Part shown: in pieces, positions 56,082-64,000 of the stretch | Numbering within the stretch: the stretch's first letter is position 1 | How the letters are laid out: every line of letters starts with the position of its first letter | Translations under genes and position numbers: made by a program | Assembly: GCF_002250505.1 (NCBI RefSeq) | Contig: NZ_NJGY01000002.1 | Coordinates: 648,183-712,182, forward strand | Reading direction: 5' to 3' | DNA length: 64,000 bases | Source of the DNA: Janthinobacterium sp. PC23-8 | GTDB lineage: Bacteria > Pseudomonadota > Gammaproteobacteria > Burkholderiales > Burkholderiaceae_D | The notes under the pieces: generated by a model | Told to the model about the DNA's origin: nothing | Databases searched by the model: none | What the model saw: the letters and a program-made list of their open reading frames with translations, nothing else

Positions 56082-56777
56082 TCAGAGCATGCACTCTAAC
56101 TGCGGGGCAGCCTTGGCCACGCCGGGCACGAACGAGGCCAGCACTTCGGCCAGTTCCGCGACCGACTCGACCACGCAAAAGGCGCCGTCAAACGCGTAGT
56201 GGCGGTTCATGTGGTTGCGTAAAATAATGCATTCGAGCCCGGCTGCATTGGCCGAACGCAAGCCGCGCGGCGCGTCCTCCACCGCCACGCACTCCCCGGC
56301 GGCCAGCCCCAGCCGCTGCAAACCGAGCAGATAGCCATCGGGCGCCGGTTTGCTGGCGCCGCAGGATTCGCGCGTCAGCACAAAATCGAAGCGCTGGCGC
56401 AAGCGGCTGTGCGCGTGGCTGAGCTCGAAATGTTCGCGGTAGGCGCTGGTGACCACGCCCATGCCGACGTGCGGGTGCAGCATGGCGAGCAAGCCGGCCA
56501 TGCCCGGCATGGCCAGCTGTTGCGCCTGGCGCAAGCGTTCGCCGAACAGGCGCTTGCGCTCCAGCCGCAGCCGGTCGACCAGGCCGATGTCGTGGCCCTG
56601 CCCCAGCAGCAGGTGCCAGGCGCCATAGTGATGGTCAAGGAACCAGTCGAAAAACTGCTTCGGCGTCAGATCGATTCCGTACGGCAGCAGCAGATCGCGG
56701 TTGCTTTCGTAAAACAGCTGCTCGGTGTTGACCAGCACGCCGTCGTTATCCCACAGCACGCCGCGGATGGTTTTCAT
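56082..56777 (-). CDS. HAD-superfamily phosphatase (subfamily IA)
   Basis: 231 residues. HAD motifs in order are I GVLWDNDGVLVNTEQ (Asp-x-Asp), II GVVTSAYREH (Ser/Thr), III CGASKPAPDGYLLGLQRLG (Lys) and IV CVAVEDAPRGLRSANAAG. A helical cap lies between motifs I and II, as in subfamily IA. Members dephosphorylate sugar or glycolate phosphates or are beta-phosphoglucomutases. The Asn between the two Asp residues of motif I is normal. It starts 23 bp after the stop of the TSUP transporter gene, so these may be one unit. Confidence 0.88.
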   Translation of the reverse strand: MKTIRGVLWDNDGVLVNTEQLFYESNRDLLLPYGIDLTPKQFFDWFLDHHYGAWHLLLGQGHDIGLVDRLRLERKRLFGERLRQAQQLAMPGMAGLLAMLHPHVGMGVVTSAYREHFELSHAHSRLRQRFDFVLTRESCGASKPAPDGYLLGLQRLGLAAGECVAVEDAPRGLRSANAAGLECIILRNHMNRHYAFDGAFCVVESVAELAEVLASFVPGVAKAAPQLECML

Positions 56778-56799
56778 GATCTTATTTACTTGAAGAAGC

Positions 56800-57561
56800 T
56801 TATTTGAAAAATATATCGTAGGACAACTTGACGATCAGCATCACCAGCAGCACCAGGAACAGCACCCGCACAAAAGCGGCGCCGCGGCGCACGGCGATCC
56901 AGGTGCCCGTCAGCGCGCCGAGGATATTGCATACCGCCATGGGCGCCGCCACCGCATACACCACATGGCCGGCGGGAATGAAAAAGGCCAGCGCGGCGAC
57001 GTTGGTGGCGATATTGACCAGTTTCGAGCAAGCCGAAGCAAGAATGAAATCGAAGCCGAACACGCGGATAAACAGGAAAATCAGGAAGCTGCCCGTGCCC
57101 GGCCCGAACAGGCCGTCATAAAAACCGATGGCGCCGCCGATCACCACCGCCAGCACGCGCTCGCGCGGCCCCACGGTGCGCACTTCGCGCAGGCTGCCGA
57201 AGTCCTTCTTGATGAACGTATAGATCGCCATGATGATGATCAGGACCAGCACCATCGGCCGCACCACCTGCTGCGGCACATAGGACACGGCGGCCGCGCC
57301 GATAAACGACATGATGAAAGCGGCGGCCACTGCCGGCAGCACCAGCAGCCAGGGCACATGCACCTTGCCGATAAACGAGCGCGCCGCAAACGTGGTGCCG
57401 CAGGCCGACGCCAGCTTATTGGTACCCAGCAAGGAGGTTGACGCCATATTGGGCATCAGGTTGAACAGCGCCGGCAGTTGTATCAGCCCGCCCCCACCGA
57501 CGGCGGCATCGATCAGACCGGCAAAAAAGGCAAATAAACACAGCAGTGTGATGGTCAGCAT
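56800..57561 (-). CDS. TSUP (TauE/SafE) family membrane transporter
   Basis: 253 residues from ATG 57561; a longer frame to 57645 would give a non-conserved soluble extension. The first helix has the TSUP motif LFAFFAGLIDAAVGGGGLIQLPAL, and the mirrored repeat appears later as GFYDGLFGPGTGSFLIFLF. About eight membrane helices are predicted. Members export sulfite, sulfoacetate or related anions. The LysR-type gene is divergent, 154 bp away, and is a likely regulator. Confidence 0.88.
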   Translation of the reverse strand: MLTITLLCLFAFFAGLIDAAVGGGGLIQLPALFNLMPNMASTSLLGTNKLASACGTTFAARSFIGKVHVPWLLVLPAVAAAFIMSFIGAAAVSYVPQQVVRPMVLVLIIIMAIYTFIKKDFGSLREVRTVGPRERVLAVVIGGAIGFYDGLFGPGTGSFLIFLFIRVFGFDFILASACSKLVNIATNVAALAFFIPAGHVVYAVAAPMAVCNILGALTGTWIAVRRGAAFVRVLFLVLLVMLIVKLSYDIFFK

Positions 57562-57715
57562 GGCGGCAAGGGAGAGAATGGCAACAGGGCGAGTATAGGT
57601 TGCCCCTGTTTTTCCGGATGCAACTTCATATTGCGCAAAACGCAATCAGGCGTAACGCTTGACGAAATGGGTGCCGCCGCGCTCTACTGTCGTTTTATGT
57701 TGCAGGGAACGTGGA

Positions 57716-58639
57716 ATGTCGATCAGGCTGATGTGGGAAATCCGCGCCTTTTGCACGGTGGTGGAAAAACGCAGTTTCGTGCACGCGGCGCGCATGCTGG
57801 GCCGCTCGCCGTCGGCCGTCACGCGCGCCATCCAGTTCCTCGAAGAAGCCATCGGCGCGGAACTGATCCTGCGCACGCAAAAGCAGTTCACGTTGACGAC
57901 GGCCGGCGAAACCTATTACGCCTCGGCCAGGCACCTGCTGGAAACCCAGGCCGAAGCCGAAGATCAATTGGCCGAACTGAGCAACTCCCCGCAAGGCTGG
58001 GTGCGCATCTCGGCACCCGAGATATTGTCGCTGGGATTCCTGCCCAAGCTGGTGGCGCAGTTCTCGCGCGACTACCCGAACGTGTCGGTCGATATCCACT
58101 TCTCGGACAAATCGATCGACCCCATCCAGGAAAAACTCGACTTCGCCATCCGCGGTGCCTTTCCCCAGTCCAGCGAACTGATCGGCTACGCCCTGTGGAG
58201 CTACCGCCGCCATATGTACGCCGCGCCCGACTACGTGGAGCGCATGGGCGTGCCAAACGAACCGGAAGACCTGGCCGGCCACGACATCATCATGCACTCC
58301 GCCCCCCGCATCCTGCGCGACTGGCATTTTGTTTCCAGCGAACGCAACGTGCGCTACCAGGTCCAGCCGCGCTTTCGCTTCACTTCCGGCATCGCCACCT
58401 TCCAGGCCGCGCTGGAGGGCGCCGGCATCGCCCGACTGGCCAGCTGGCTGGCAGAGCCGGCGGTGGCCAGCGGCAAGCTGGTGCGTGTTTGCCCGGCCTA
58501 CCGGCTGACCTCGTCGAAGGAACTCGATCCCAGCATGCATGCGGTGTACGGCACGTCGCGGATGGCCAAGGGGGCGCGGCTGTTTCTCGAGTATGTCAAG
58601 AAAAAGGGGCTGGAGATACCGGATGAGCGGGTGGAATAA
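57716..58639 (+). CDS. LysR-family transcriptional regulator
   Basis: 307 residues from ATG 57716, after a GGGAACG site. An upstream ATG at 57659 would add 19 non-conserved residues. The winged HTH is at 3-60 (IRAFCTVVEKRSFVHAARMLGRSPSAVTRAIQFLEEAIGAELI). The effector-binding domain follows (LGFLPKLVAQFSRDYPNVSVDIHF, then FRFTSGIATFQAALEGAGIARLASWLA). It is divergent from the TSUP transporter gene, a layout usual for a regulator and its target. The effector is unknown. Confidence 0.9.
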   Translation: MSIRLMWEIRAFCTVVEKRSFVHAARMLGRSPSAVTRAIQFLEEAIGAELILRTQKQFTLTTAGETYYASARHLLETQAEAEDQLAELSNSPQGWVRISAPEILSLGFLPKLVAQFSRDYPNVSVDIHFSDKSIDPIQEKLDFAIRGAFPQSSELIGYALWSYRRHMYAAPDYVERMGVPNEPEDLAGHDIIMHSAPRILRDWHFVSSERNVRYQVQPRFRFTSGIATFQAALEGAGIARLASWLAEPAVASGKLVRVCPAYRLTSSKELDPSMHAVYGTSRMAKGARLFLEYVKKKGLEIPDERVE

Positions 58640-58664
58640 TCCATGGCCCGCACTTCCCCCCTTC

Positions 58665-59753
58665 TTACCGGCCGAACGCTGTAAGCTGCTGCAAGATTTC
58701 CTTGTCGATTGCTTTGAGCGTCACACTTTTTTCCACGGCGCCGCGTTTCACGGCCTCTTTCGGCATGCCGTAGACCACGCAACTGTCTTCATCTTGCGCC
58801 ACCGTGCGGGCGCCGGCCTTGCGCATTTCCAGCAAGCCGGCGGCGCCATCGTCACCCATGCCGGTCATGATGATGCCGAGGGCGTTCGCCCCTGCGCTCT
58901 TGGCCACCGAACGAAACAATACGTCGACCGACGGCCTGTGCCGGTTCACCAGCGGGCCGTCGACCACTTCGACAAAATACTGGGCGCCGTCGCGGCGCAG
59001 CAACATATGCCTGCCACCCGGTGCGATCAGCGCCCGCCCTGGCACCACGCGGTCGTTGTTACGCGCTTCCATCACCGTGATCTGGCATAGGCCGTCAAGC
59101 CGCTGGGCGAAGGCGGCGGTAAATTTTTCAGGCATATGCTGGACGATGATAATGCCCGGCGTCACTCGCGGCAACGCCGTCAGCACTTCTTCCAAAGCCT
59201 GCGTGCCGCCGGTTGAAGTGCCGATCGCCACCACCCTCTCGGTGGTCTGCAACATGGCCCGACTCTCCGACGGCGACGACAAGATGACGTCGGCCGTGTA
59301 TTTGGCGACCGGCATCAGCGGCGCATGCGTGCTGGCACTGAGGCGCTTCGGATTGGCGTGGGCGGCGCTGCGCACCGCAGCAATCAATTCATCCGAGCTG
59401 TCTTGCAAAAACTGTTTCAACCCAAGCTTGGGCTTGGTGATGATGGATACGGCACCGGCCGCCAGCGCCGCCATCGTGGTTTGCGCCCCCTTCTCGGTGA
59501 GCGTGGAACAGATCACCACCGGTGTCGGCCGCTCCTGCATGATGCGTTTCAAAAAGGTGATGCCATCCATGCGTGGCATTTCCACGTCGAGCACGATCAC
59601 GTCCGGCCATTGCACTTTCATGCGTTCGATCGCCAGCAGCGGGTCGGCGACCGCGTGCAGCACCTGGACCCCCGGCACGGCGTCGAGCATGGCGCTGAGC
59701 ACCTGGCGCACCACAGCGGAATCGTCGACGATAAGGACATTGATATTTTTCAT
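58665..59753 (-). CDS. cheB: Chemotaxis methylesterase/glutamine deamidase CheB
   Basis: 362 residues. The N-terminal receiver has [13 protein letters not shown] and the phosphoacceptor Asp in [14 protein letters not shown] linker leads to the C-terminal methylesterase with the Ser in [12 protein letters not shown], the His in [15 protein letters not shown] and the Asp in [13 protein letters not shown]. It removes methyl groups from receptor glutamates once phosphorylated by CheA. The start overlaps the end of cheD by 4 bp. cheA and cheY are not in the window. Confidence 0.96.
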   Translation of the reverse strand: MKNINVLIVDDSAVVRQVLSAMLDAVPGVQVLHAVADPLLAIERMKVQWPDVIVLDVEMPRMDGITFLKRIMQERPTPVVICSTLTEKGAQTTMAALAAGAVSIITKPKLGLKQFLQDSSDELIAAVRSAAHANPKRLSASTHAPLMPVAKYTADVILSSPSESRAMLQTTERVVAIGTSTGGTQALEEVLTALPRVTPGIIIVQHMPEKFTAAFAQRLDGLCQITVMEARNNDRVVPGRALIAPGGRHMLLRRDGAQYFVEVVDGPLVNRHRPSVDVLFRSVAKSAGANALGIIMTGMGDDGAAGLLEMRKAGARTVAQDEDSCVVYGMPKEAVKRGAVEKSVTLKAIDKEILQQLTAFGR

Positions 59754-60262
59754 GCGAGGTCTTTCAAGGCCGCCTGGGCGGAGTCCAGCGGTTTCACGTG
59801 ATTGGCCCAGACGTGGCCGCTGTACACATCAAAAATGATTTGCCGGTGGCCATCGCCGAACAGGCTTTCCGAGACGATGGGAATATGATGCGCGTGCAGC
59901 AATTCGCGCGCCGTTTCGCCATTTTTTTGTCCGACCTGCAAGCGGTCGGCCCGATATAGCTGGGGAAACATATTACCACCGCCGAAAATCTTCCCCTGGC
60001 ACTCGCGCGGGTCGACCTGGGCCCGCCGCAATTCGGTCAGCATCAGCGCCATCGCCTCTTCGCCGTAACGGGCGTCGGCCGCCGAGGGTGCGGCAGAGGC
60101 GCCGCGCCGCGACAATAAAAAATGCGACATGGCGCCGATCCGGCGGGCCGGATGCCACAGCGTGATCGAGACACAGGAACCGAGCAGGGTGCGGATACGG
60201 TAGCTGGCGTCGCCAACGAAGTACTCGCCCGGCTGCAGGAAAATTTCAATCACTTTGTTCAT
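59750..60262 (-). CDS. cheD: Chemoreceptor glutamine deamidase CheD
   Basis: 170 residues. It deamidates specific glutamines of chemoreceptors and may bind CheC or CheY-P partners. The conserved core is [31 protein letters not shown] with the catalytic Cys in LGSCVSIT and the His in TLWHP, then [12 protein letters not shown]. The end overlaps cheB and it begins 12 bp after cheR, so the three are cotranscribed. Confidence 0.94.
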   Translation of the reverse strand: MNKVIEIFLQPGEYFVGDASYRIRTLLGSCVSITLWHPARRIGAMSHFLLSRRGASAAPSAADARYGEEAMALMLTELRRAQVDPRECQGKIFGGGNMFPQLYRADRLQVGQKNGETARELLHAHHIPIVSESLFGDGHRQIIFDVYSGHVWANHVKPLDSAQAALKDLA

Positions 60263-60274
60263 AAGACAACAACA

Positions 60275-61087
60275 TCAGGGCTTGCGATAAATGGACGGAG
60301 AAATCACCCGGACTGCATCGCTGATGTCGTTCAAGCTTTCCGAATGCCCGATCAGGAAATGCCCGCCGGGCTTGAGCAGCGACAGCACGCGCGCGACCAC
60401 GTGGCGTTTGGTGTCGCCGTTAAAATAAATCATCACGTTACGCAGAAAAATCACATCGAAACTGCCCAGTTCGGGTAGCGTCGTGTTCAAATTTACCTGG
60501 CGAAACTGCACGCGCGCCCGCAATTCGCGCTCGACCAGCAAGGTGCCCTGCTGAATGTCAATGCCCTTCAGGCAAAAGCGCCGCAGATAGGCTTGCGGAA
60601 TGTGGGTGGTGCGCTCGACCGGGTAGTGGCCGGCCCTGGCCCGCTCCAGCACGCGCATGCTGATGTCGGACGCCACCACGTCCCATGGCAGCGAGCCGAG
60701 GCAATCGTCCAGCACCATCGCGATGCTGTAAGCCTCCTCGCCCGAGGAACTGGCCGCGCTCCAGACCCGGAACGGGCGCGGATTGACCGCATTGCGCGCC
60801 GCCAGCGCCAGTTCGCGCAACATGTCGAAATGCTTGGGTTCCCGGAAAAAATACGTCTCGTTGGTGGTCAGCAAATCGATCGCGATCTGCGTCTCGCCGG
60901 GAACCTCGCCGCTCGACAACAATTTGAAATAGGCGCCGTAACTGTCCATCCGGTGCTGCTGCAGCCGCTTGGCGAGGCGGCCGCTGACCAGCGCTTTTTT
61001 TGCCGACGACAGGGTGATGCCGGCGACCTCGAAAATAAACCGCTGGAACTGTTCGAACTCCTGGTCGGTGATGTTGTATACGCTCAT
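60275..61087 (-). CDS. cheR: Chemoreceptor methyltransferase CheR
   Basis: 270 residues from ATG 61087; a TTG 12 bases upstream is less likely. An N-terminal helical domain (SVYNITDQEFEQFQRFIFEVAGITLSSAKKALVSGRLAKRL) is followed by the SAM domain with TTNETYFFREPKHFDML, VWSAASSSGEEAYSIAMVL (SAM loop) and FDVIFLRNVMIYF. It methylates receptor glutamates using SAM. It lies between cheW and cheD in the chemotaxis block. Confidence 0.95.
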   Translation of the reverse strand: MSVYNITDQEFEQFQRFIFEVAGITLSSAKKALVSGRLAKRLQQHRMDSYGAYFKLLSSGEVPGETQIAIDLLTTNETYFFREPKHFDMLRELALAARNAVNPRPFRVWSAASSSGEEAYSIAMVLDDCLGSLPWDVVASDISMRVLERARAGHYPVERTTHIPQAYLRRFCLKGIDIQQGTLLVERELRARVQFRQVNLNTTLPELGSFDVIFLRNVMIYFNGDTKRHVVARVLSLLKPGGHFLIGHSESLNDISDAVRVISPSIYRKP

Positions 61088-61186
61088 AATTTTCAACATC
61101 TGCCCACTGGCTCAAGCGATGAATCAAGCCATGATTATAGCTAAAATTCAACAATCGCCCTAACCGAAGACAGGGCGTCCCCCGAT

Positions 61187-61726
61187 TTACCCGAGCGCCA
61201 GCGGCGCCTCCTGTATGCCGGCCTCGGCCAGCGCGGCCACCACGTCCATCGTCAACACTTTATCCACATTGAGCAAGATCACGAATTTGCCATTGACCTT
61301 GCCCATGCCGAGGATAAAATCGCCGCGGATGCGGGTGCCGAAGCTGGGCGCCGGCTCGATCTCGGCGGCCGGGATGTCGAGCACGGCGTTGACCGCGTCG
61401 ACCACCACGCCGATCACCTGCCGCTCGTCGCCCGTCGCCAGTTCAACGATGACGATGCAGGTGCGCTTGGTCAGCGCGGTGGCCGGTTTGCCGAAACGGG
61501 CCGACAAGTCCATCACCGGCACCACGGCGCCGCGCAGATTGATCACACCGCGTATGCTGTCGGGCATCATCGGCACTTCCGTCAAGCCACCGTATTCGAT
61601 GATTTCCTTGATCGCCAGGATGCCGATGGCGAACACTTCGCCGCCCAGCATGAAGGTCAGGTATTGCGCGGATTCGGCCACGGCGCTCGCCGACGCCCGG
61701 GTCGTGTTCTGGACCAGTGCATTCAT
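61187..61726 (-). CDS. cheW: Chemotaxis coupling protein CheW
   Basis: 179 residues from ATG 61726 after a GAGGAG site; the upstream in-frame codons are not native. SH3-like CheW marks are QYLTFMLGGEVFAIGILAIKEIIEYGG, VPMMPDSIRGVINLRGAVVPVMDLSARFG and the end VILLNVDKVL. It links receptors to the kinase CheA. The first codon is 15 bp after the stop of the receptor gene (61742), so it belongs to the same transcript. Confidence 0.95.
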   Translation of the reverse strand: MNALVQNTTRASASAVAESAQYLTFMLGGEVFAIGILAIKEIIEYGGLTEVPMMPDSIRGVINLRGAVVPVMDLSARFGKPATALTKRTCIVIVELATGDERQVIGVVVDAVNAVLDIPAAEIEPAPSFGTRIRGDFILGMGKVNGKFVILLNVDKVLTMDVVAALAEAGIQEAPLALG

Positions 61727-61741
61727 GGTATCGCTCCTCAA

Positions 61742-63211
61742 TCAGTATTTGGTGAAATGCTTGTCCTCCGGCGCGCCGTCATCGGCGAACACCAGCTTGC
61801 CCGCAACCTTGCGCGACGCCCCCCGCGACACTGGCGCCTGCCGCTGGCGAACCAGGGCGCCGGCCGTGACGGAACTTTTGAACAGCGACATCAGCTGCTG
61901 CAGCATCTCGGCCTGGCTGCTCATCTCTTCGGCGGTGGCCGCCAGCTCTTCCGAACTGGAGGCGTTTTGCTGGGTGGTCTGGCTCAACTGGCCGACCGCC
62001 GCGTTGATCTGACCAACTCCCGAGGACTGTTCTTCCGAGGCCGCCGTGATTTCCTGCACCAGGTCCGAGGTCTTGCGGATGTTCGGCACCATCTGGTCGA
62101 GCAGGCGCCCGGCGCGTTCCGCCAGTTCCACGCTGCTGGTCGCCACTTCGCCGATTTCCTGGGCCGCCACCTGGCTGCGTTCGGCCAGCTTGCGCACTTC
62201 CGCCGCCACCACCGCAAAACCCTTGCCATGCTCGCCGGCCCGGGCCGCCTCGATGGCCGCGTTCAGCGCCAGCAAATTGGTTTGATAGGCGATGTCGTCG
62301 ATGATGCCGATCTTGCGCGCGATCTGCTTCATCGCCGCCACCGTCGCCTTGACCGCCTCGCCGCCCTCGGCCGCCTCTTGCGCGGCCTTCGTCGCCATGC
62401 CGTCGGTGACCCTGGCGTTCTCCGTGTTTTGCGAAATCGACGCCGTCATCTGTTCGATCGAGGCGCTGGTTTCCTCCACCCCCGCAGCCTGTTCGCTAGC
62501 CGCCTGCGACAGCGATTGCGCCGTCGCACTGACTTCTTCCGAGGCGCTCGAGAGCGAATCGACCACGCTGTTGACGTCGCGGATCACGCTCGACAGGCTG
62601 CGGCTGATCCACACAGCCAGGCCGATTCCGAGCAGCACGATCAGGACGGAAAAACCAAGTATCAACTGTTTCGACGTTTCCAGCACCTGGGCCATCTGGC
62701 GCGATTCCGCGCGGGTCTCGACGGCGTTCAGCGCCAGCAATTTATCGAAGGCCGCCGCGATCGCCTTGTCGGCGCCGCTGATCGCCGCATCCAGTTCCTG
62801 CACCGACATGCCTTTTTCCTTCAACACCACCAATTGCGCCATGCTGTCGTTATAACCCTTGGTGGCGCTCAGGATCTGGTTCAGCAAGGTTTGCTCTTCC
62901 GCCGACATGGCGCCGGCCAGGCGGTAAGTCTCGACCGACTTGTCGATCGCGTCCATCTGTTCATGGAATTTTTTGCGGTATTCGCCGCCGCGCAAGATGT
63001 AGTTCTTGAACTGGTGCACGCCAGTGCCGAGTGCATTGTCGCCGGCCAGCACCGCATCCTTCTTGGCCAGCGTGACGGTTTCAAACTCTTGCCATTTGCT
63101 GTTCATGGAAGAGATATTGGCGAAGGCAAGCATGCCAAGGATCAGCGCCAGCGCCACCACGCTGCCAAAACCGGCGTTCAGCCGGGTTTCCATTTTTATT
63201 TTTTGGAACAT
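61742..63211 (-). CDS. Methyl-accepting chemotaxis protein
   Basis: 489 residues after a strong GAGGAGG site. Helix 1 ([19 protein letters not shown]) is followed by a periplasmic helical bundle of about 160 residues (four-helix type), then helix 2 ([20 protein letters not shown]). The signalling tip reads [46 protein letters not shown]. There is an E/Q-rich methylation helix on each side. It ends KHFTKY, without the NWETF-type pentapeptide. It senses a periplasmic ligand and signals to CheA through the CheW encoded next. The cytosolic part is almost identical to that of the next receptor upstream. Confidence 0.94.
   Translation of the reverse strand: MFQKIKMETRLNAGFGSVVALALILGMLAFANISSMNSKWQEFETVTLAKKDAVLAGDNALGTGVHQFKNYILRGGEYRKKFHEQMDAIDKSVETYRLAGAMSAEEQTLLNQILSATKGYNDSMAQLVVLKEKGMSVQELDAAISGADKAIAAAFDKLLALNAVETRAESRQMAQVLETSKQLILGFSVLIVLLGIGLAVWISRSLSSVIRDVNSVVDSLSSASEEVSATAQSLSQAASEQAAGVEETSASIEQMTASISQNTENARVTDGMATKAAQEAAEGGEAVKATVAAMKQIARKIGIIDDIAYQTNLLALNAAIEAARAGEHGKGFAVVAAEVRKLAERSQVAAQEIGEVATSSVELAERAGRLLDQMVPNIRKTSDLVQEITAASEEQSSGVGQINAAVGQLSQTTQQNASSSEELAATAEEMSSQAEMLQQLMSLFKSSVTAGALVRQRQAPVSRGASRKVAGKLVFADDGAPEDKHFTKY
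61880..62497. repeat. Near-identical copy of the receptor signalling domain (copy 1)
   Basis: This stretch of the first receptor gene matches 63415-64000 of the second receptor gene in the same orientation almost base for base, with scattered single changes and no gaps seen. It is long enough to support homologous recombination. Confidence 0.85.
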
Positions 63212-63247
63212 ATAACCTCCTCGATTGATTTGCCCTGCCCGTCAACA

Positions 63248-64000
63248 TCAAAAGCGCGTGAAATTCGCCTCGTCCACCGCGCCCTGGCCGGTCAGGAACG
63301 CGGACTCGCCGCCGACCCGCAGCACGCCCTGCCTGCGGCCCGGCTCCGGTCGCGCGGCCTTGCGCGCGACCGGGGCGAACCCGGCGCCGGAGGCCGCCAC
63401 CTTGAAGAAGGACATGGTTTGCTGCAGTTGTTCGGCCTGGCTGCTCATCTCTTCGGCGGTGGCCGCCAGCTCTTCCGAACTGGAGGCGTTTTGCTGGGTG
63501 GTCTGGCTCAACTGGCCGACCGCCGCGTTGATCTGCCCAACGCCCGAAGACTGTTCTTCCGAGGCGGCCGTGATTTCCTGCACCAGGTCCGAGGTCTTGC
63601 GGATGTTCGGCACCATCTGGTCGAGCAGGCGCCCGGCGCGTTCCGCCAGTTCCACGCTGCTGGTCGCCACTTCGCCGATTTCCTGCGCCGCCACCTGGCT
63701 GCGCTCGGCCAGCTTGCGCACTTCCGCCGCCACCACCGCAAAACCCTTGCCATGCTCGCCGGCCCGGGCCGCCTCGATGGCCGCATTCAGTGCCAGCAAA
63801 TTGGTTTGATAGGCGATGTCGTCGATGATGCCGATCTTGCGCGCGATCTGCTTCATCGCCGCCACCGTCGCCTTGACCGCCTCGCCGCCCTCGGCCGCCT
63901 CTTGCGCGGCCCGGGTCGCCATGCCGTCGGTGACCTTGGCGTTCTCCGTGTTTTGCGAAATCGACGCCGTCATCTGTTCGATCGAGGCGCTGGTTTCCAC
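63248..64000 (-). CDS. Methyl-accepting chemotaxis protein (5' part beyond window)
   Basis: The 250 visible residues are the C-terminal signalling part of a second receptor; the frame continues past the right edge, so the ligand domain is unseen. The tip is the same as in the other receptor ([39 protein letters not shown]). It differs mainly after residue 200, where the tail is [24 protein letters not shown] and ends ANFTRF. It lies 36 bp before the next receptor gene and should be in the same operon. Confidence 0.93.
   Translation of the reverse strand: METSASIEQMTASISQNTENAKVTDGMATRAAQEAAEGGEAVKATVAAMKQIARKIGIIDDIAYQTNLLALNAAIEAARAGEHGKGFAVVAAEVRKLAERSQVAAQEIGEVATSSVELAERAGRLLDQMVPNIRKTSDLVQEITAASEEQSSGVGQINAAVGQLSQTTQQNASSSEELAATAEEMSSQAEQLQQTMSFFKVAASGAGFAPVARKAARPEPGRRQGVLRVGGESAFLTGQGAVDEANFTRF

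Overview
The window is GC-rich, chromosomal-type DNA. The gene content and protein style suggest a beta-proteobacterium of the Oxalobacteraceae (Janthinobacterium, Massilia or Duganella type). Pointers are a FadL-type porin, a paired DUF1800/DUF1501 locus, a CheB/CheD/CheR/CheW/MCP block, DUF2069 and DUF4124 proteins, and a Cpx-type two-component system. This placement is inference; there is no rRNA gene to confirm it. I saw no rRNA, tRNA, CRISPR array, transposase or integrase.

Layout. 1-5.4 kb: a CBS-domain protein cut by the window edge, a 2OG-Fe(II) oxygenase, and a tight trio (O-acetylhomoserine sulfhydrylase, alpha/beta hydrolase, large WG-like protein). 5.4-15.3 kb: a YihY/BrkB membrane protein, divergent from a chain of overlapping genes (WrbA-like, DUF2069, FAD-linked oxidase, DUF4124, FtsX-type permease, AttH/CrtC-like lipocalin), then an ABC exporter. 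15.3-19.5 kb: a sharply AT-rich cassette of two overlapping genes, a divergent nitrilase-fold protein and a 908-residue all-helical protein, which look horizontally acquired. 19.5-34.3 kb: LeuE-type exporter, threonine aldolase, FadL porin, GGDEF/EAL protein, thyA, TonB receptor, a RES-type toxin-antitoxin pair, two TerD-family genes, a hydrolase and folA. 34.5-36.8 kb: a PLP-dependent arginine/lysine/ornithine decarboxylase with a structured leader.

36.9-46.9 kb is the most striking region. A sigma-54 activator gene lies at one end. Facing it is a co-directional block of seven genes on the minus strand: an internally duplicated glycine-rich protein, an HExxH protein, an unrecognised 714-residue protein, an AONS-like PLP enzyme, a GIY-YIG-like protein with a charged low-complexity N-terminus, a papain-like peptidase and a small protein. 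The block is preceded by a sequence that matches the sigma-54 consensus (TGGCACG-N4-TTGCA). Upstream of that are two CGAA-N6-TTCG dyads exactly 42 bp apart. I propose that this is one regulated, undescribed system.

46.9-64 kb: the DUF1800/DUF1501 secreted pair; a CpxRA-like system with two perfect GTAAA-N5-GTAAA boxes and a small divergent ORF; a FlxA-like protein; a PrpF-family isomerase; dcd; a hydrolase; a HAD phosphatase; a TSUP transporter divergent from a LysR regulator; and the chemotaxis block cheB-cheD-cheR-cheW-MCP-MCP, whose last member is cut by the window edge.
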